The notes under the pieces are model-generated. The model saw only the letters and a program-made list of their open reading frames with translations. It was not told the DNA's origin and ran no database searches. Made by a program: the position numbers and the translations under genes. From assembly GCF_014773265.1 (NCBI RefSeq), contig NZ_JACWMY010000001.1:682001-746000 (forward strand): a stretch of DNA of 64,000 nucleotides, written 5' to 3'. The stretch's first letter is position 1. Each line of letters opens with the position of its first letter. Below, in pieces: positions 27,668 to 36,672 of the stretch. This DNA is from Mucilaginibacter pankratovii (GTDB lineage: Bacteria; Bacteroidota; Bacteroidia; Sphingobacteriales; Sphingobacteriaceae).

Positions 27668-28144
27668 TTAGGGATTTTTTCGATCGCTGTTAAATGAATC
27701 CCTGAATATTTTCCAGCCGGTTTTTGTCAATTTCCATAGTTTCAGATACTTGCCATCGTCCAGCAGTTTGCCCCCTTTATCAAAAACCTGCCAGTTTCCT
27801 TCTTCGGTTACATACTCCCTGCCATCGCCATAAATATTACTCGTTTTAAACCTTACGCCTTTAACTTTCCCCGCAGAAAAGGTGTCTTCAAAATCCTTTT
27901 TGAGCGCTTTTTCCCCGGTTATAGGTGGCATATTTGGCGCCAATAAGCTGGCGTCATCCGTATACATATCAACAATAGCCGCGTCACTTTTTGCGAACAG
28001 GTTGAAATAAAGCGCATTGTTTTTTTCGATCACTTTTCTAATCTGGAGCACAACGGCAGTATTGGACGTTTGAGCAAGGCAGCTGCTATGCCCTAAAAAC
28101 AGGCGTAAACACAGCGCTGCAGTTACTAAGAATTTTTGTTTCAT
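27668..28144 (-). CDS. Exported DUF4440/SnoaL-like (NTF2-fold) protein
   Basis: 158 residues with a signal peptide (FLVTAALCLRLFLGHSSCLAQ). The body fits the NTF2-like DUF4440 family: an N-terminal helix IRKVIEKNNALYFNLFAKSD, then IVDMYTDDASLLAPNMPPIT and GEKALKKDF, and beta strands GREYVTEEGNWQVFDKGG and YLKLWKLTKTGWKIFRDSF. Such proteins are small binding or ketosteroid-isomerase-like folds, and activity cannot be assigned. It lies just downstream (76 bp) of the broken AraC-type gene on the same strand, which may once have regulated it. Confidence 0.82.
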   Translation of the reverse strand: MKQKFLVTAALCLRLFLGHSSCLAQTSNTAVVLQIRKVIEKNNALYFNLFAKSDAAIVDMYTDDASLLAPNMPPITGEKALKKDFEDTFSAGKVKGVRFKTSNIYGDGREYVTEEGNWQVFDKGGKLLDDGKYLKLWKLTKTGWKIFRDSFNSDRKNP

Positions 28145-28220
28145 GATGTTTTAATTGAATGAATAATTAAAACAAAACTACTTCCCCAGAAAAAGTTGAA
28201 ATTGTAAAAAACGGAACAGT

Positions 28221-28932
28221 TTAATTATGCAGCGTGGCATAAAGATCGGTAGAGCTTTCCGGAGAGAACCACGAGGGTGCCGAGCCGGTAAAGAATTTAA
28301 AATCCTTTATAAAATGCGACTGATCAAAATAGCCGCACTCGTATGCGATGGTGGTGAGCGACAACTCCGTACCTGCAACAAGGGAAAGACTTTTTTGAAA
28401 CCGGGCTATTTTAGTAAACAGATTGGGACTGAGGCCGGAATAGTTCAAAAATATGGTTTGAAGGTAGCGGGATGAAATTCCGTAGCGGGACGCAACTGCG
28501 TTAATATTTTCGAGACTCAATTCGTTGCCCCAGTGACGCTGCTTCCAGTAATTTTAAATGCAGTGTGGCCACTTCCTTCCCTCCTATGTCTTTAAGATCA
28601 ATAACCTGGTTGTTAAATTCCTCTACCCGCTCATTAAAAAAACAGGCTGCTGTGTGGGTAAAAAACCGAATGCCAAGCATGGCATGTTTGCCAAAAGAAG
28701 TAAAAGCTAAGGGGTGGATGGTTTGCCCCCACAATTGAATATCGGGTTGTGTAACCCTGTCGCCATTCTTTATTTGCTGTGGCCCATCACTGCCCAGGTT
28801 GAACATGATCTCGATGGAACCGGTGGCATAAACTTTATCATTAGTGAAGACAGCGGTATCCGTTTCACACACAAAATAACATTGTACGTAATCCTTCAAA
28901 ATACCGCCCGGATGAAATTCTGTATACCGCAT
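28221..28932 (-). pseudogene. AraC-family regulator, frameshifted and internally deleted
   Basis: Two overlapping frames together make one AraC-type regulator. The first (28932 down to 28501) encodes the N-terminal sensor part (MRYTEFHPGGILKDYVQCYF ... LKLLEAASLGQRIE) and stops after SRKY. The second frame continues with SLENINAVASRYGISSRYLQ, the two-helix-turn-helix DNA-binding region, and AYECGYFDQSHFIKDFKFFT to its end at 28221. The second frame has only a TTG at 28520 as a start. The linker normally present between the two parts is very short here, so I infer a small deletion that also shifted the frame near 28505-28525. The sensor and DNA-binding parts would not be made as one protein. 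Confidence 0.75.
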
Positions 28933-29170
28933 CGATTATTATTATCCCCACCTATTTAGCATAAAACTACACATTTTAAATAGATGGGATCTTCCTGCCA
29001 CAAAATGAAATAGGCTGCAATGATGCCATAGATTAGCATGGCTGAGCATCATTTGTACGCCCCTAAACAGACGTAACGTAATTATTCACCGATAACTATT
29101 TTGATGTTTAATTTTAAAATGTAATTTTTTGATTACATTAGGTTCCGTATTTGCACCATAATCATTATAA

Positions 29171-29746
29171 ATGAGGGGCTTCAGTTTAAACAGGCATCAG
29201 GATCTGACATTTGAAGACGTTTTTGAGCGCTATAAACAGCAAGTTTATAACCAGGTGTATGCTATTGCCAAATCTGATTATGCAGCGGAAGAATTAACCC
29301 AGGAAATTTTTATTAAGCTGTGGCTGAACAAAGAGGCTCTGCAGGATGTAAATAACCTTGGCGGTTACATTTATACCATGGCGCGTAATTATTCCCTAAA
29401 TTATTTGCGCAAAGCTGCCAGCGACACCCGCCTGGTAAACGAACTGATGCGCGTTGCGGTCACCAACCATAATAATACCGAGGCCAGTATGGCCGTATCT
29501 GACTGCAGGCAGCTGATATCAGAGGCTGTGGATCACCTCTCGCCTCAAAGGCAGCTGGTTTATAAACTGAGTAAAGAGGACGGATTGAATTATGATGAGA
29601 TCGCCGCCCTGCTTAACCTATCCAAACATACCGTGAAGAATCATTTATTAGCCGCCCTGGCTTTCATCAATAATTTCCTTACAAAAAATGGCGTAAATCC
29701 AACATTTATAGCCATAACTACTGCTATTTATTTAAATAAGCGGTAA
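29171..29746 (+). CDS. ECF-type RNA polymerase sigma factor
   Basis: 191 residues. Region 2 spans about 15-85 (FEDVFERYKQQVYNQVYAI, AAEELTQEIFIKLWLNKEAL, GGYIYTMARNYSLNYLRKAA) and region 4 about 115-170 (LSPQRQLVYKLSKEDGLNYD, EIAALLNLSKHTVKNHLLAA). It belongs to the FecR-partnered Bacteroidota ECF group. The C-terminus ends in a short hydrophobic stretch (NPTFIAITTAIYLNK), common in these proteins. It begins the + strand run leading to SusC, SusD and the exported catabolic enzymes. Its fecR partner starts 219 bp downstream, an unusually wide gap that is AT-rich and may hold a separate promoter. Confidence 0.95.
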   Translation: MRGFSLNRHQDLTFEDVFERYKQQVYNQVYAIAKSDYAAEELTQEIFIKLWLNKEALQDVNNLGGYIYTMARNYSLNYLRKAASDTRLVNELMRVAVTNHNNTEASMAVSDCRQLISEAVDHLSPQRQLVYKLSKEDGLNYDEIAALLNLSKHTVKNHLLAALAFINNFLTKNGVNPTFIAITTAIYLNKR

Positions 29747-29965
29747 TCGTTCAGGCAAAAACCTTTTTTAGTGTAAAAATTACACTAAGTATGGTCAATT
29801 TTAATAGCATTTTGGAATTATCATTAAAAACGACCATTAAAACCACCCCATTTTACATGCATTTATAGCATAACTACTATTTTTTAATAATTTTTTAACT
29901 TTTTCTTTACTTCCATTAGTCTGTTTCTTGTTTTGCTGTGTCTTTAGGTTATTAAAGCACAATTA

Positions 29966-30943
29966 ATGAACGATTCGCAACGGAAGGAATACCTTTTAAA
30001 TAAGTACATTAATAATGAATGTACGCAGGATGAGTTTAACGAATTTTTAGAGCAGGTAAAGGCCTCTTCAGATTTTGAAGATTTTGATGGCCCCATGCAA
30101 CAGCATTGGCACGATGCCCTGGCTAAAGTCCCGGCTCATCAACCCAATTGGGATGGTATGCGCAACAATATCTCGTTGAGGTTGTGGGCGCTTAAAAAAA
30201 GGAAGCAATATATCAGATCGGCGGCACTCCTTGCGGTTATCATTAGCGTTACGGCATTCTTTTTTTACTATAAAACATCGGTTACCGGCACTTCGGTAAA
30301 TTATGTAACAGCGTATTCGGCCCCGGCAACAACCAAAGTGGTTTTATTGCCCGATGGTACAAAGATCACCCTCAACTCAAACAGTACGCTGCGGTACCCG
30401 GAAAAACTTGATGGTGAAACCCGCGAGGTTTATTTAAAGGGAGAAGCTTATTTTGAAGTAGTACATAACGTAAGCAAGCCTTTTGTTATCCATTCGGGTA
30501 AATTAAAAACCAATGTATTGGGTACAACTTTTACCGTTAGTGCTTATTCGGCTGCCCAGGCAATGAATGTAACAGTACTTACAGGCAAAGTAGCTGTTAA
30601 GGACGAGCAAACCCAGGCACTTGCTATACTCACCCGCGGGCAATGGGCTACCGCCAAACCGGGCAACAAAACGTTTGTGCTTGGCACGCTGGCTACCCCG
30701 GAGGATGCCATTGCCTGGATAGATAATAAACTAATTTTTGAGGATGTAGATCTGCAGGATGTTATTGTGAAGCTAAGCAATAAATACAACGTGCAGATAA
30801 ACATAACCAGTAACAAACTGGCTCATGAACGCATTACGGGCATTTTCGAATCGCAAAGCCTGCCGGGTATTTTAGAGGCTTTAACAAAGCTTACCCATTC
30901 CAAATACACTGTAAAGCACAATACTTATACAATTCAACACTAA
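29966..30943 (+). CDS. FecR-family anti-sigma factor
   Basis: 325 residues: an N-terminal cytoplasmic part (RKEYLLNKYINNECTQDEFN), one membrane helix (YIRSAALLAVIISVTAFFFY), the periplasmic FecR domain (LLPDGTKITLNSNSTLRYPE, YLKGEAYFEVVHNVSKPFVI, TNVLGTTFTVSAY) and a C-terminal DUF4974-type domain (LIFEDVDLQDVIVKLSNKYN). It should restrain the sigma factor encoded upstream and respond to the STN domain of the SusC encoded next. All expected parts are present. Confidence 0.94.
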   Translation: MNDSQRKEYLLNKYINNECTQDEFNEFLEQVKASSDFEDFDGPMQQHWHDALAKVPAHQPNWDGMRNNISLRLWALKKRKQYIRSAALLAVIISVTAFFFYYKTSVTGTSVNYVTAYSAPATTKVVLLPDGTKITLNSNSTLRYPEKLDGETREVYLKGEAYFEVVHNVSKPFVIHSGKLKTNVLGTTFTVSAYSAAQAMNVTVLTGKVAVKDEQTQALAILTRGQWATAKPGNKTFVLGTLATPEDAIAWIDNKLIFEDVDLQDVIVKLSNKYNVQINITSNKLAHERITGIFESQSLPGILEALTKLTHSKYTVKHNTYTIQH

Positions 30944-31006
30944 ATAAACTAATTAATTAAAACTAAACTAAGCGCCTATAGAACAGAAAAAAGACATAAA
31001 TAAAAA

Positions 31007-31037
31007 AGGTTGAATGTGTTCCAGCACATCCAACCTC
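31007..31037 (+). promoter_or_regulatory. Hairpin in the fecR-susC intergenic region
   Basis: aggttg-a-atgtg can pair with cacat-c-caacct (31007-31037). It lies 60 bp after fecR and 70 bp before susC. There is no T run on the + strand, so it may be an mRNA structure or operator rather than a terminator. Confidence 0.4.
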
Positions 31038-31108
31038 CAGGGCACAGAGCCCCAAATTCATAGTTTCCCATTAAGGGTATTTCGTCACTACAAATTTTGA
31101 TCAAATAT

Positions 31109-34100
31109 ATGACAAATAAATCATTGTCCTTTTACTTGCTACGTAAAGCACTCACACGGATAATAATTATAAGCACCGTTTTTACGATGTGCCTTGCCCG
31201 CGTACAGGCAAAAAATAATTCCGCGCAAGACCTCAACACCCGCATTTCGCTTAAAGTTGTGAATATGCCGGTAAAAGATGTACTCAAACAGATAAATAAA
31301 GAAACCAAGGTCAGTTTTGTTTTCAGTAACTCAATTGTTACAGACCAGGAAGTAAGTATTAATGTAAAAAACGAACAATTAAGCCTGGTGTTAAAAAAGA
31401 TCCTGAACCCTTTTGGTATGGATTACACCGTATCCGGCAATGTTATCCTTATCGACAAAAAAACGGCTATAGCCGGAACCGCGACCAGGATCCCCCCTGT
31501 TAACGTAAGCGGTAAGGTTGTTGATAATTCGGGAGCTCCTTTACCGGGGGTAACCGTTAAAATAAAAGGAACCAATAGTGGTACGGTAACAAACGCCGAT
31601 GGCCGTTACTCGCTGGTAGTGCCTGATGAAAATACGGTGATCGTGTTTTCGTACCTGGGTTTTATTAGCCAGGAAATTACCGTAGGCGGCAGGCAAACTA
31701 TTGATGTGCAACTTGCAGAGAACCGCAACAACCTTAACGAGGTAGTGGTAACTGCTTTGGGTATATCGCGCCAGAAAAAAGCTTTGGCTTACTCGGTAAC
31801 CGAGGTTAAGGGCGAAGATTTTACCCAGGCAAGAGAGAATAACCTGGCTAACGCGCTTACCGGTAAGGTTGCGGGTGTAAATGCAACGGGCCTTTCAACC
31901 GGCCCCGGCGGTTCCAGCCGGGTACTGATACGTGGTAACGGTTCGTTATCGGGCGGCAACCAGCCACTATATGTGGTTAATGGTATGCCTATTGATAACT
32001 CGGTACCGGGAGGCAGCGCAACAACCAATGCAGGCGGTGGAAACGTTGACCGTGGTGACGGTATCGCAGGCATTAACCCGGATGATATCGAATCTATCAG
32101 CGTGCTAAAGGGTGGCACAGCGGCAGCATTATACGGTGCCAGGGCGGCCAACGGCGTTATCCTCATCACCACCAAAAAAGGCCGCGCGCAAAAAGGCATT
32201 GGTGTTGAATATAACACAACCTACACCGCCGAAACACCCGCTGTTTTTCCTGAATGGCAGTACGAGTACGGCCAGGGCGATGGTGGTATAAAACCCATGA
32301 CACAGGCCGCGGCAATAACAACCGGCAGGCGTTCGTTCGGTGCCAAAATAGATGGCTCTACCTACGTAGCTGCCGATGGTTTGGAGCACCCCTACTCCGC
32401 CCAGCGCGATAACATCAAAAACTTTTACCGCACAGGCTCTACGTTTACCAATACCGTTGCATTTACAGGCGGCACCGAGGCCTTAACCTATCGTTTCTCG
32501 GTGGCAGATCTTAACAGCAAAAGCGTTTTGCCAAACAGCAATTACGACCGCAAAACCGGCAACTTAAACGTTAGCGGCAAACTGAGCAAAAAACTGAGCT
32601 TTGAGGCCCTTGCGCAATACAATATAGAGCAGGCTAAGAACAGGCCAAGCGCCGGCGATGCATTGGGCAACCCAAACTGGACGCCGTACATGGTAGCCAA
32701 CACAACCGATATCAGATGGCTTAACCCGGGCTATGACGCCAATGGCACCGAAATAGCGTGGAACGATGCCCCTATTGCATCAAACAGCTACTTTGTGGTA
32801 AACAAATACCAGGAGCGCGATACCAAGAACCGGTTTATTGGCCAGGCAGGCGTTACGTACGAGCTCATCAAAAACTTGTCGCTAAAAGGCGTTGTAAGCC
32901 GCGATTTCTACTACTACAACTATAGCTACGTATTGCCAACAGGCACCTTATACGTACCAAACGGCCAGTACAGCGAGCTAAAAGTTGATGCATCAGAAAC
33001 CAATGGTTTATTAACCTTAAACTACAATGGCAGGGTAAAGGATTTTGGCATCTCGGCCTTTGTTGGTGGCAACCAGCAGCGCTCGGTTTACAACCAGTCG
33101 AATACTGTCGGCAGTAACTACATCATCCCATACTTTTATAGCCCCACAAACTTATCGACAATTTCTACCACTCCTACCAATAACAAAACTGCCATCAACT
33201 CTTTAATGGGTTCGGCCGATATCAGTTATAAAAACTTTGCTTACTTAACGGTAACCGGCCGCCAGGATTGGTTCTCCACGTTAAGCCCGCAAAATAACAC
33301 CATTTTTTACCCGTCGGTAGGTGGTAGCTTTGTAATATCCGAAGCGTTTAAACTACCGGAGGTGATCAATTACTTAAAAGCACGGGCATCGTGGGCACAG
33401 GTAGGTGGCGGCGCGCCGGATCCGTACCAGATAAACCAGGCGTTTATTATGCTGCCAAGTTCGGGCCAGCCATTGCAAACGGTATCAAGCACAACTATTA
33501 CTAATCAAAACCTGCGCCCCTACACCTCTACCACTATTGAGGCAGGTATCGAGGCTCGTTTCCTAAATAGCCGGATAGGTATCGATATCACCGTGTACGA
33601 TCGTAAAACAACCGACGATATCGTATCAACCGCCATTACCGGCACCACAGGTTATAACAACGTACTGCTAAACGTTGGCGAACTGAGCAATAAAGGTATT
33701 GAAGGTTTGATCAACGGTACACCTATAAAATCTAAAGATTTTACCTGGAGCGCCAGCTACAACGTTGCCTACAACAAAAACGAAGTTGTTAAGCTTGCTG
33801 CGGGGTTAAACCAAATTCAGATGGCATCATCGGTAAACGGATGGGGTTATATCAACAATATTGTTGGTCAGCCCTACGGTTCTATCGTTGGTACGCGTAT
33901 GATGAAGGATGCCAGTGGCAATGTAGTGTTTAACGCAACTACCGGTTTACCGGTTGCAACAGGCCTGCAAACCCTGGGTAAAGGTGTTGCCCCGTTAACC
34001 ATGGGCCTTTCTAACGATTTCAGGTATAAAAGATTCAGTTTGAATATCTTGTTAGATGGCAAGTTTGGTAACAAGGTATTATCCTTAATGGAGATCTACG

Positions 34101-34510
34101 GCACACGCCTTGGTTTAATGAAAACCACCTTACCGGGCCGCGATGGCGGTTTGGCTATCAGCGGGGTAGATCAAAGCGGCGCAGCGTATTCAAGAACTGT
34201 GCCTGTGGCCAACCTTCGCACTTATTACGATAACTACAAATCATACTCAGAGCTCTTTCTGCATGATGGCAGCTTCGTGAAACTTCGCCAGGTAATATTA
34301 AGCTATAGCATCCCGGTAAGTGGCCTTAAAGCATTAAGCCTGCAAAGTGCAAGCATATCGCTTGTGGCGCGCAACCTGCTTACTATTTATAAGCGAACAG
34401 ACAACTTCGACCCGGAATCGAGCTTTACCAACGGTTCCAGCCAGGGTTTTGAATCGTTTGGCTTGCCGAGGACCAGAAGCTTTGGTTTGAATTTAATGGT
34501 TAAGTTTTAA
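31109..34510 (+). CDS. SusC/RagA-family TonB-dependent transporter with STN domain
   Basis: I choose the ATG at 31109 (1133 residues) over the TTG four codons upstream. In order: signal/anchor segment (IIIISTVFTMCLARVQA), STN domain (ISLKVVNMPVKDVLKQINKE, to about residue 115), carboxypeptidase-regulatory-like domain (VSGKVVDNSGAPLPGVTV), a linker with LNEVVVTALGI, plug domain with LTGKVAGVNA, SRVLIRGNGSLSGGNQPL and VLKGGTAAALYGARAANGVI, then the barrel ending SFGLNLMVKF. With the upstream sigma/FecR pair it forms a substrate-responsive importer. The ligand is unknown, but the downstream enzymes suggest an N-acylated amino acid or sugar-acid rather than a plain polysaccharide. Confidence 0.96.
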   Translation: MTNKSLSFYLLRKALTRIIIISTVFTMCLARVQAKNNSAQDLNTRISLKVVNMPVKDVLKQINKETKVSFVFSNSIVTDQEVSINVKNEQLSLVLKKILNPFGMDYTVSGNVILIDKKTAIAGTATRIPPVNVSGKVVDNSGAPLPGVTVKIKGTNSGTVTNADGRYSLVVPDENTVIVFSYLGFISQEITVGGRQTIDVQLAENRNNLNEVVVTALGISRQKKALAYSVTEVKGEDFTQARENNLANALTGKVAGVNATGLSTGPGGSSRVLIRGNGSLSGGNQPLYVVNGMPIDNSVPGGSATTNAGGGNVDRGDGIAGINPDDIESISVLKGGTAAALYGARAANGVILITTKKGRAQKGIGVEYNTTYTAETPAVFPEWQYEYGQGDGGIKPMTQAAAITTGRRSFGAKIDGSTYVAADGLEHPYSAQRDNIKNFYRTGSTFTNTVAFTGGTEALTYRFSVADLNSKSVLPNSNYDRKTGNLNVSGKLSKKLSFEALAQYNIEQAKNRPSAGDALGNPNWTPYMVANTTDIRWLNPGYDANGTEIAWNDAPIASNSYFVVNKYQERDTKNRFIGQAGVTYELIKNLSLKGVVSRDFYYYNYSYVLPTGTLYVPNGQYSELKVDASETNGLLTLNYNGRVKDFGISAFVGGNQQRSVYNQSNTVGSNYIIPYFYSPTNLSTISTTPTNNKTAINSLMGSADISYKNFAYLTVTGRQDWFSTLSPQNNTIFYPSVGGSFVISEAFKLPEVINYLKARASWAQVGGGAPDPYQINQAFIMLPSSGQPLQTVSSTTITNQNLRPYTSTTIEAGIEARFLNSRIGIDITVYDRKTTDDIVSTAITGTTGYNNVLLNVGELSNKGIEGLINGTPIKSKDFTWSASYNVAYNKNEVVKLAAGLNQIQMASSVNGWGYINNIVGQPYGSIVGTRMMKDASGNVVFNATTGLPVATGLQTLGKGVAPLTMGLSNDFRYKRFSLNILLDGKFGNKVLSLMEIYGTRLGLMKTTLPGRDGGLAISGVDQSGAAYSRTVPVANLRTYYDNYKSYSELFLHDGSFVKLRQVILSYSIPVSGLKALSLQSASISLVARNLLTIYKRTDNFDPESSFTNGSSQGFESFGLPRTRSFGLNLMVKF

Positions 34511-34552
34511 TAAGATCACGTTAATGGCAGTATCATTTAAAAGACAATTGAC

Positions 34553-36079
34553 ATGAAAAAAAATCTCCTAAAATATTTAACAATTTGTATTGCCGCCTGT
34601 ATGGGCCTGCAGGCTTGCGATAAGAATTTTGAAACACTTAACACAAATCCAAACGCATCGGCAACCCCTACTCCCGCTTTCGCATTCACCAAAGCGCAAT
34701 TGGATGGAGCGGGCGACGTACTTCAACTATTGCACGGCACTATGCAATACACCACCAGCTATAATGATGTGGCAGGTTTTGGCGCCAAGTATATACTTGC
34801 CCAAAGCGGGCAATCGTGGCCGGTATTTAACAACGCTTACCCGCGCGAGATCAACGAAGTACAGCAGGTAATTGGCCAGGTAAGCGGTAATGCCGACCAG
34901 GTGAACCTTCTATCTACCGCTCGTATCTGGCGTGTATATTGCTTTAGCCGCATTACCGATCTGTATGGCGATGTGCCTTATTCTGAAGCAGGCAAAGGCT
35001 ATACCGAGGCTATTTACAAGCCAAAGTATGATGAGCAAAAGAACATTTATGCCGACATGCTGAAGGAACTTGATGAAGCCGCTACGGCACTTACTGCAGG
35101 CAAAACCACCTTTGGCGCCGCCGACCTGATCTATAGCGGCGATGTGCCAAAATGGAAAAAGTTCTCGTATTCGCTGATGCTTCGTTTGGCCATGCGTATG
35201 ACCAAGGTGGATGCTGCTGCGGCCGAAACATGGGCCAAGAAAGCTATTGCCGGCGGTGTGATCTTAAACGACGCCGATGTTGCTAAAGTGAACGGTTACG
35301 TACTTGCAGGTCAGGATATCAACAAAAACCCGCTTGCGCTAAACTGGCTCAACTCAGACTATGTGAAGGCAGATGGTAGCAGCAACCAGGAAGGCGGTAA
35401 GTACCAGGATGTGTTTATCGATTACCTTAAAACCAATAAGGATCCGCGTTTAGGCGTATTGTCTGTAGCGTGGATTGGCGGTAAAGCCGATACCTCATTT
35501 GCGGTACAAAAAGGTATGTCGGCAAAATTGGGTACCAAGCCTGCTGATTTTGGCACTTACTCTGAACCGAACCCTGCCACCATTTTACAACTGAACAGCC
35601 CATACCTGTTGCTTACCAATGCCGAAACCAACTTCCTGCTGGCCGAAGCCGCCCTGCGTGGCTGGTACAGCGGCACAAGTGCAAGCACTTCTTACGAGAA
35701 CGGCATCAGCGCATCTATGCGGCAATGGGCACAGTTTGGTACCGGCGGTGCCATAAGCACCAACCAAATTCAAACCTACATTAAATACCATACGCTGAAT
35801 ACCGCGGGTACGGTTGCCGCGCAGATGGAGCAGATCCACACCCAGTTTTGGGTGGGTGTGTTCCCAAATGCAACAGAGGTTTTTGCAAACTACAGGCGCA
35901 CAGGTTTCCCTGCGCTTGTGCCAAACACCTATGTAGGTAATGCTACAGGTGGCAAGATCTTCAGAAGGTTTTTATACCCGGCCACCGAGCAAAACTTAAA
36001 CGGTGAAAACTACCAGGCGGTAATTGCACGCCAGGGAGCCGATGAGTTCCTCACCCGGATGTGGTGGGATCGCCCGTAA
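34553..36079 (+). CDS. SusD-like (SusD_2 group) outer-membrane lipoprotein
   Basis: 508 residues with lipoprotein signal ICIAACMGLQAC followed by DKNFETLNTNPNASATPTP, the start usual for the SusD_2 subgroup. Also typical are YCFSRITDLYGDVPYSEAGK, KWKKFSYSLMLRLAMRMTKV and YLLLTNAETNFLLAEAALRG. SusD_2 proteins often accompany transporters for peptides or small molecules as well as glycans. It begins 42 bp after susC and is followed by a perfect hairpin before the enzyme genes. It should cap the adjacent SusC on the cell surface. Confidence 0.93.
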   Translation: MKKNLLKYLTICIAACMGLQACDKNFETLNTNPNASATPTPAFAFTKAQLDGAGDVLQLLHGTMQYTTSYNDVAGFGAKYILAQSGQSWPVFNNAYPREINEVQQVIGQVSGNADQVNLLSTARIWRVYCFSRITDLYGDVPYSEAGKGYTEAIYKPKYDEQKNIYADMLKELDEAATALTAGKTTFGAADLIYSGDVPKWKKFSYSLMLRLAMRMTKVDAAAAETWAKKAIAGGVILNDADVAKVNGYVLAGQDINKNPLALNWLNSDYVKADGSSNQEGGKYQDVFIDYLKTNKDPRLGVLSVAWIGGKADTSFAVQKGMSAKLGTKPADFGTYSEPNPATILQLNSPYLLLTNAETNFLLAEAALRGWYSGTSASTSYENGISASMRQWAQFGTGGAISTNQIQTYIKYHTLNTAGTVAAQMEQIHTQFWVGVFPNATEVFANYRRTGFPALVPNTYVGNATGGKIFRRFLYPATEQNLNGENYQAVIARQGADEFLTRMWWDRP

Positions 36080-36099
36080 AGCGAAATTTTTACTAATTA

Positions 36100-36132
36100 A
36101 ATAGCCTGCCGGAATATGGCCGGCAGGCTATT
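36100..36132 (+). terminator. Perfect 13-bp hairpin after susD
   Basis: Arms aatagcctgccgg (36100-36112) and ccggcaggctatt (36120-36132) pair perfectly around a 7-nt loop. Only tatta follows instead of a T run, so partial termination or 3'-end protection of susCD mRNA is more likely than full stop. Confidence 0.7.
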
Positions 36133-36189
36133 TATTAATGCTTCGCCAATAACCTGAGTAAACCGTAATAACCATAAATAAATAGCAAA

Positions 36190-36645
36190 ATGGAAAGAAG
36201 ATCTATCGTTAAAAAAATGCTGGCATCAGTTGCCGGTATCTCTGTTTTTGGCTTGGCAAAAGCCAATATGGTACAGGCAGAAGAAAAAGAGGTGAACAAC
36301 GTTACCGAATACCAGGATGTGCCTTTATTTTCGGGCTCAACCAAATTGGGCAACATGGTATTTGTTGCCGGTAAAGGAGCGCACGAGGCGCCGTTTGAAA
36401 TAAAATCACATACCGATGTTGTGCTGAAAGAACTGGAAAAAGAACTCATCAAAGCCGGCTCATCTATGGAGAAGGTTTTAAAAGTGAACGTGTATTTGAA
36501 TGACATTGCCGACTACAAGGGCATGAACGAGGTTTACAAGGGCCGTTTCGGTAAAAACCCTCCTGTACGCACTACCGTGGCAGTTGCAAAAGGCGGCGTC
36601 CCCGGCGATTCGCTCGTAGAGATGGATTGCATCGCCTACATCTAA
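36190..36645 (+). CDS. Exported RidA/YjgF-family imine/enamine deaminase
   Basis: 151 residues. The N-terminus ERRSIVKKMLASVAGISVFG resembles a Tat signal (RR followed by hydrophobic residues and Lys). The RidA fold follows: LVNVAG-type strand NMVFVAGKGAHEAP, helix TDVVLKELEKELIKAGSSME, VLKVNVYLNDIADYKGMNEV and the C-terminal PPVRTTVAVAKGGVPGDSLV with its arginine. RidA proteins hydrolyse reactive enamines/imines made by PLP enzymes to 2-oxoacids. The next gene encodes a PLP enzyme, so the two probably act in sequence. RidA proteins are usually cytoplasmic; an export signal is unusual. An isomerase-like role is an alternative. Confidence 0.85.
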   Translation: MERRSIVKKMLASVAGISVFGLAKANMVQAEEKEVNNVTEYQDVPLFSGSTKLGNMVFVAGKGAHEAPFEIKSHTDVVLKELEKELIKAGSSMEKVLKVNVYLNDIADYKGMNEVYKGRFGKNPPVRTTVAVAKGGVPGDSLVEMDCIAYI

Positions 36646-36672
36646 GTTTAATACTCCCTATTAACAACAAAA

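Noticed and set aside
29129..29153. Possible promoter of the second sigma gene (ttttttg ... tatttg)
   Set aside because: The elements resemble -33 and -7 boxes, but the spacing is too short and the -7 box is imperfect.
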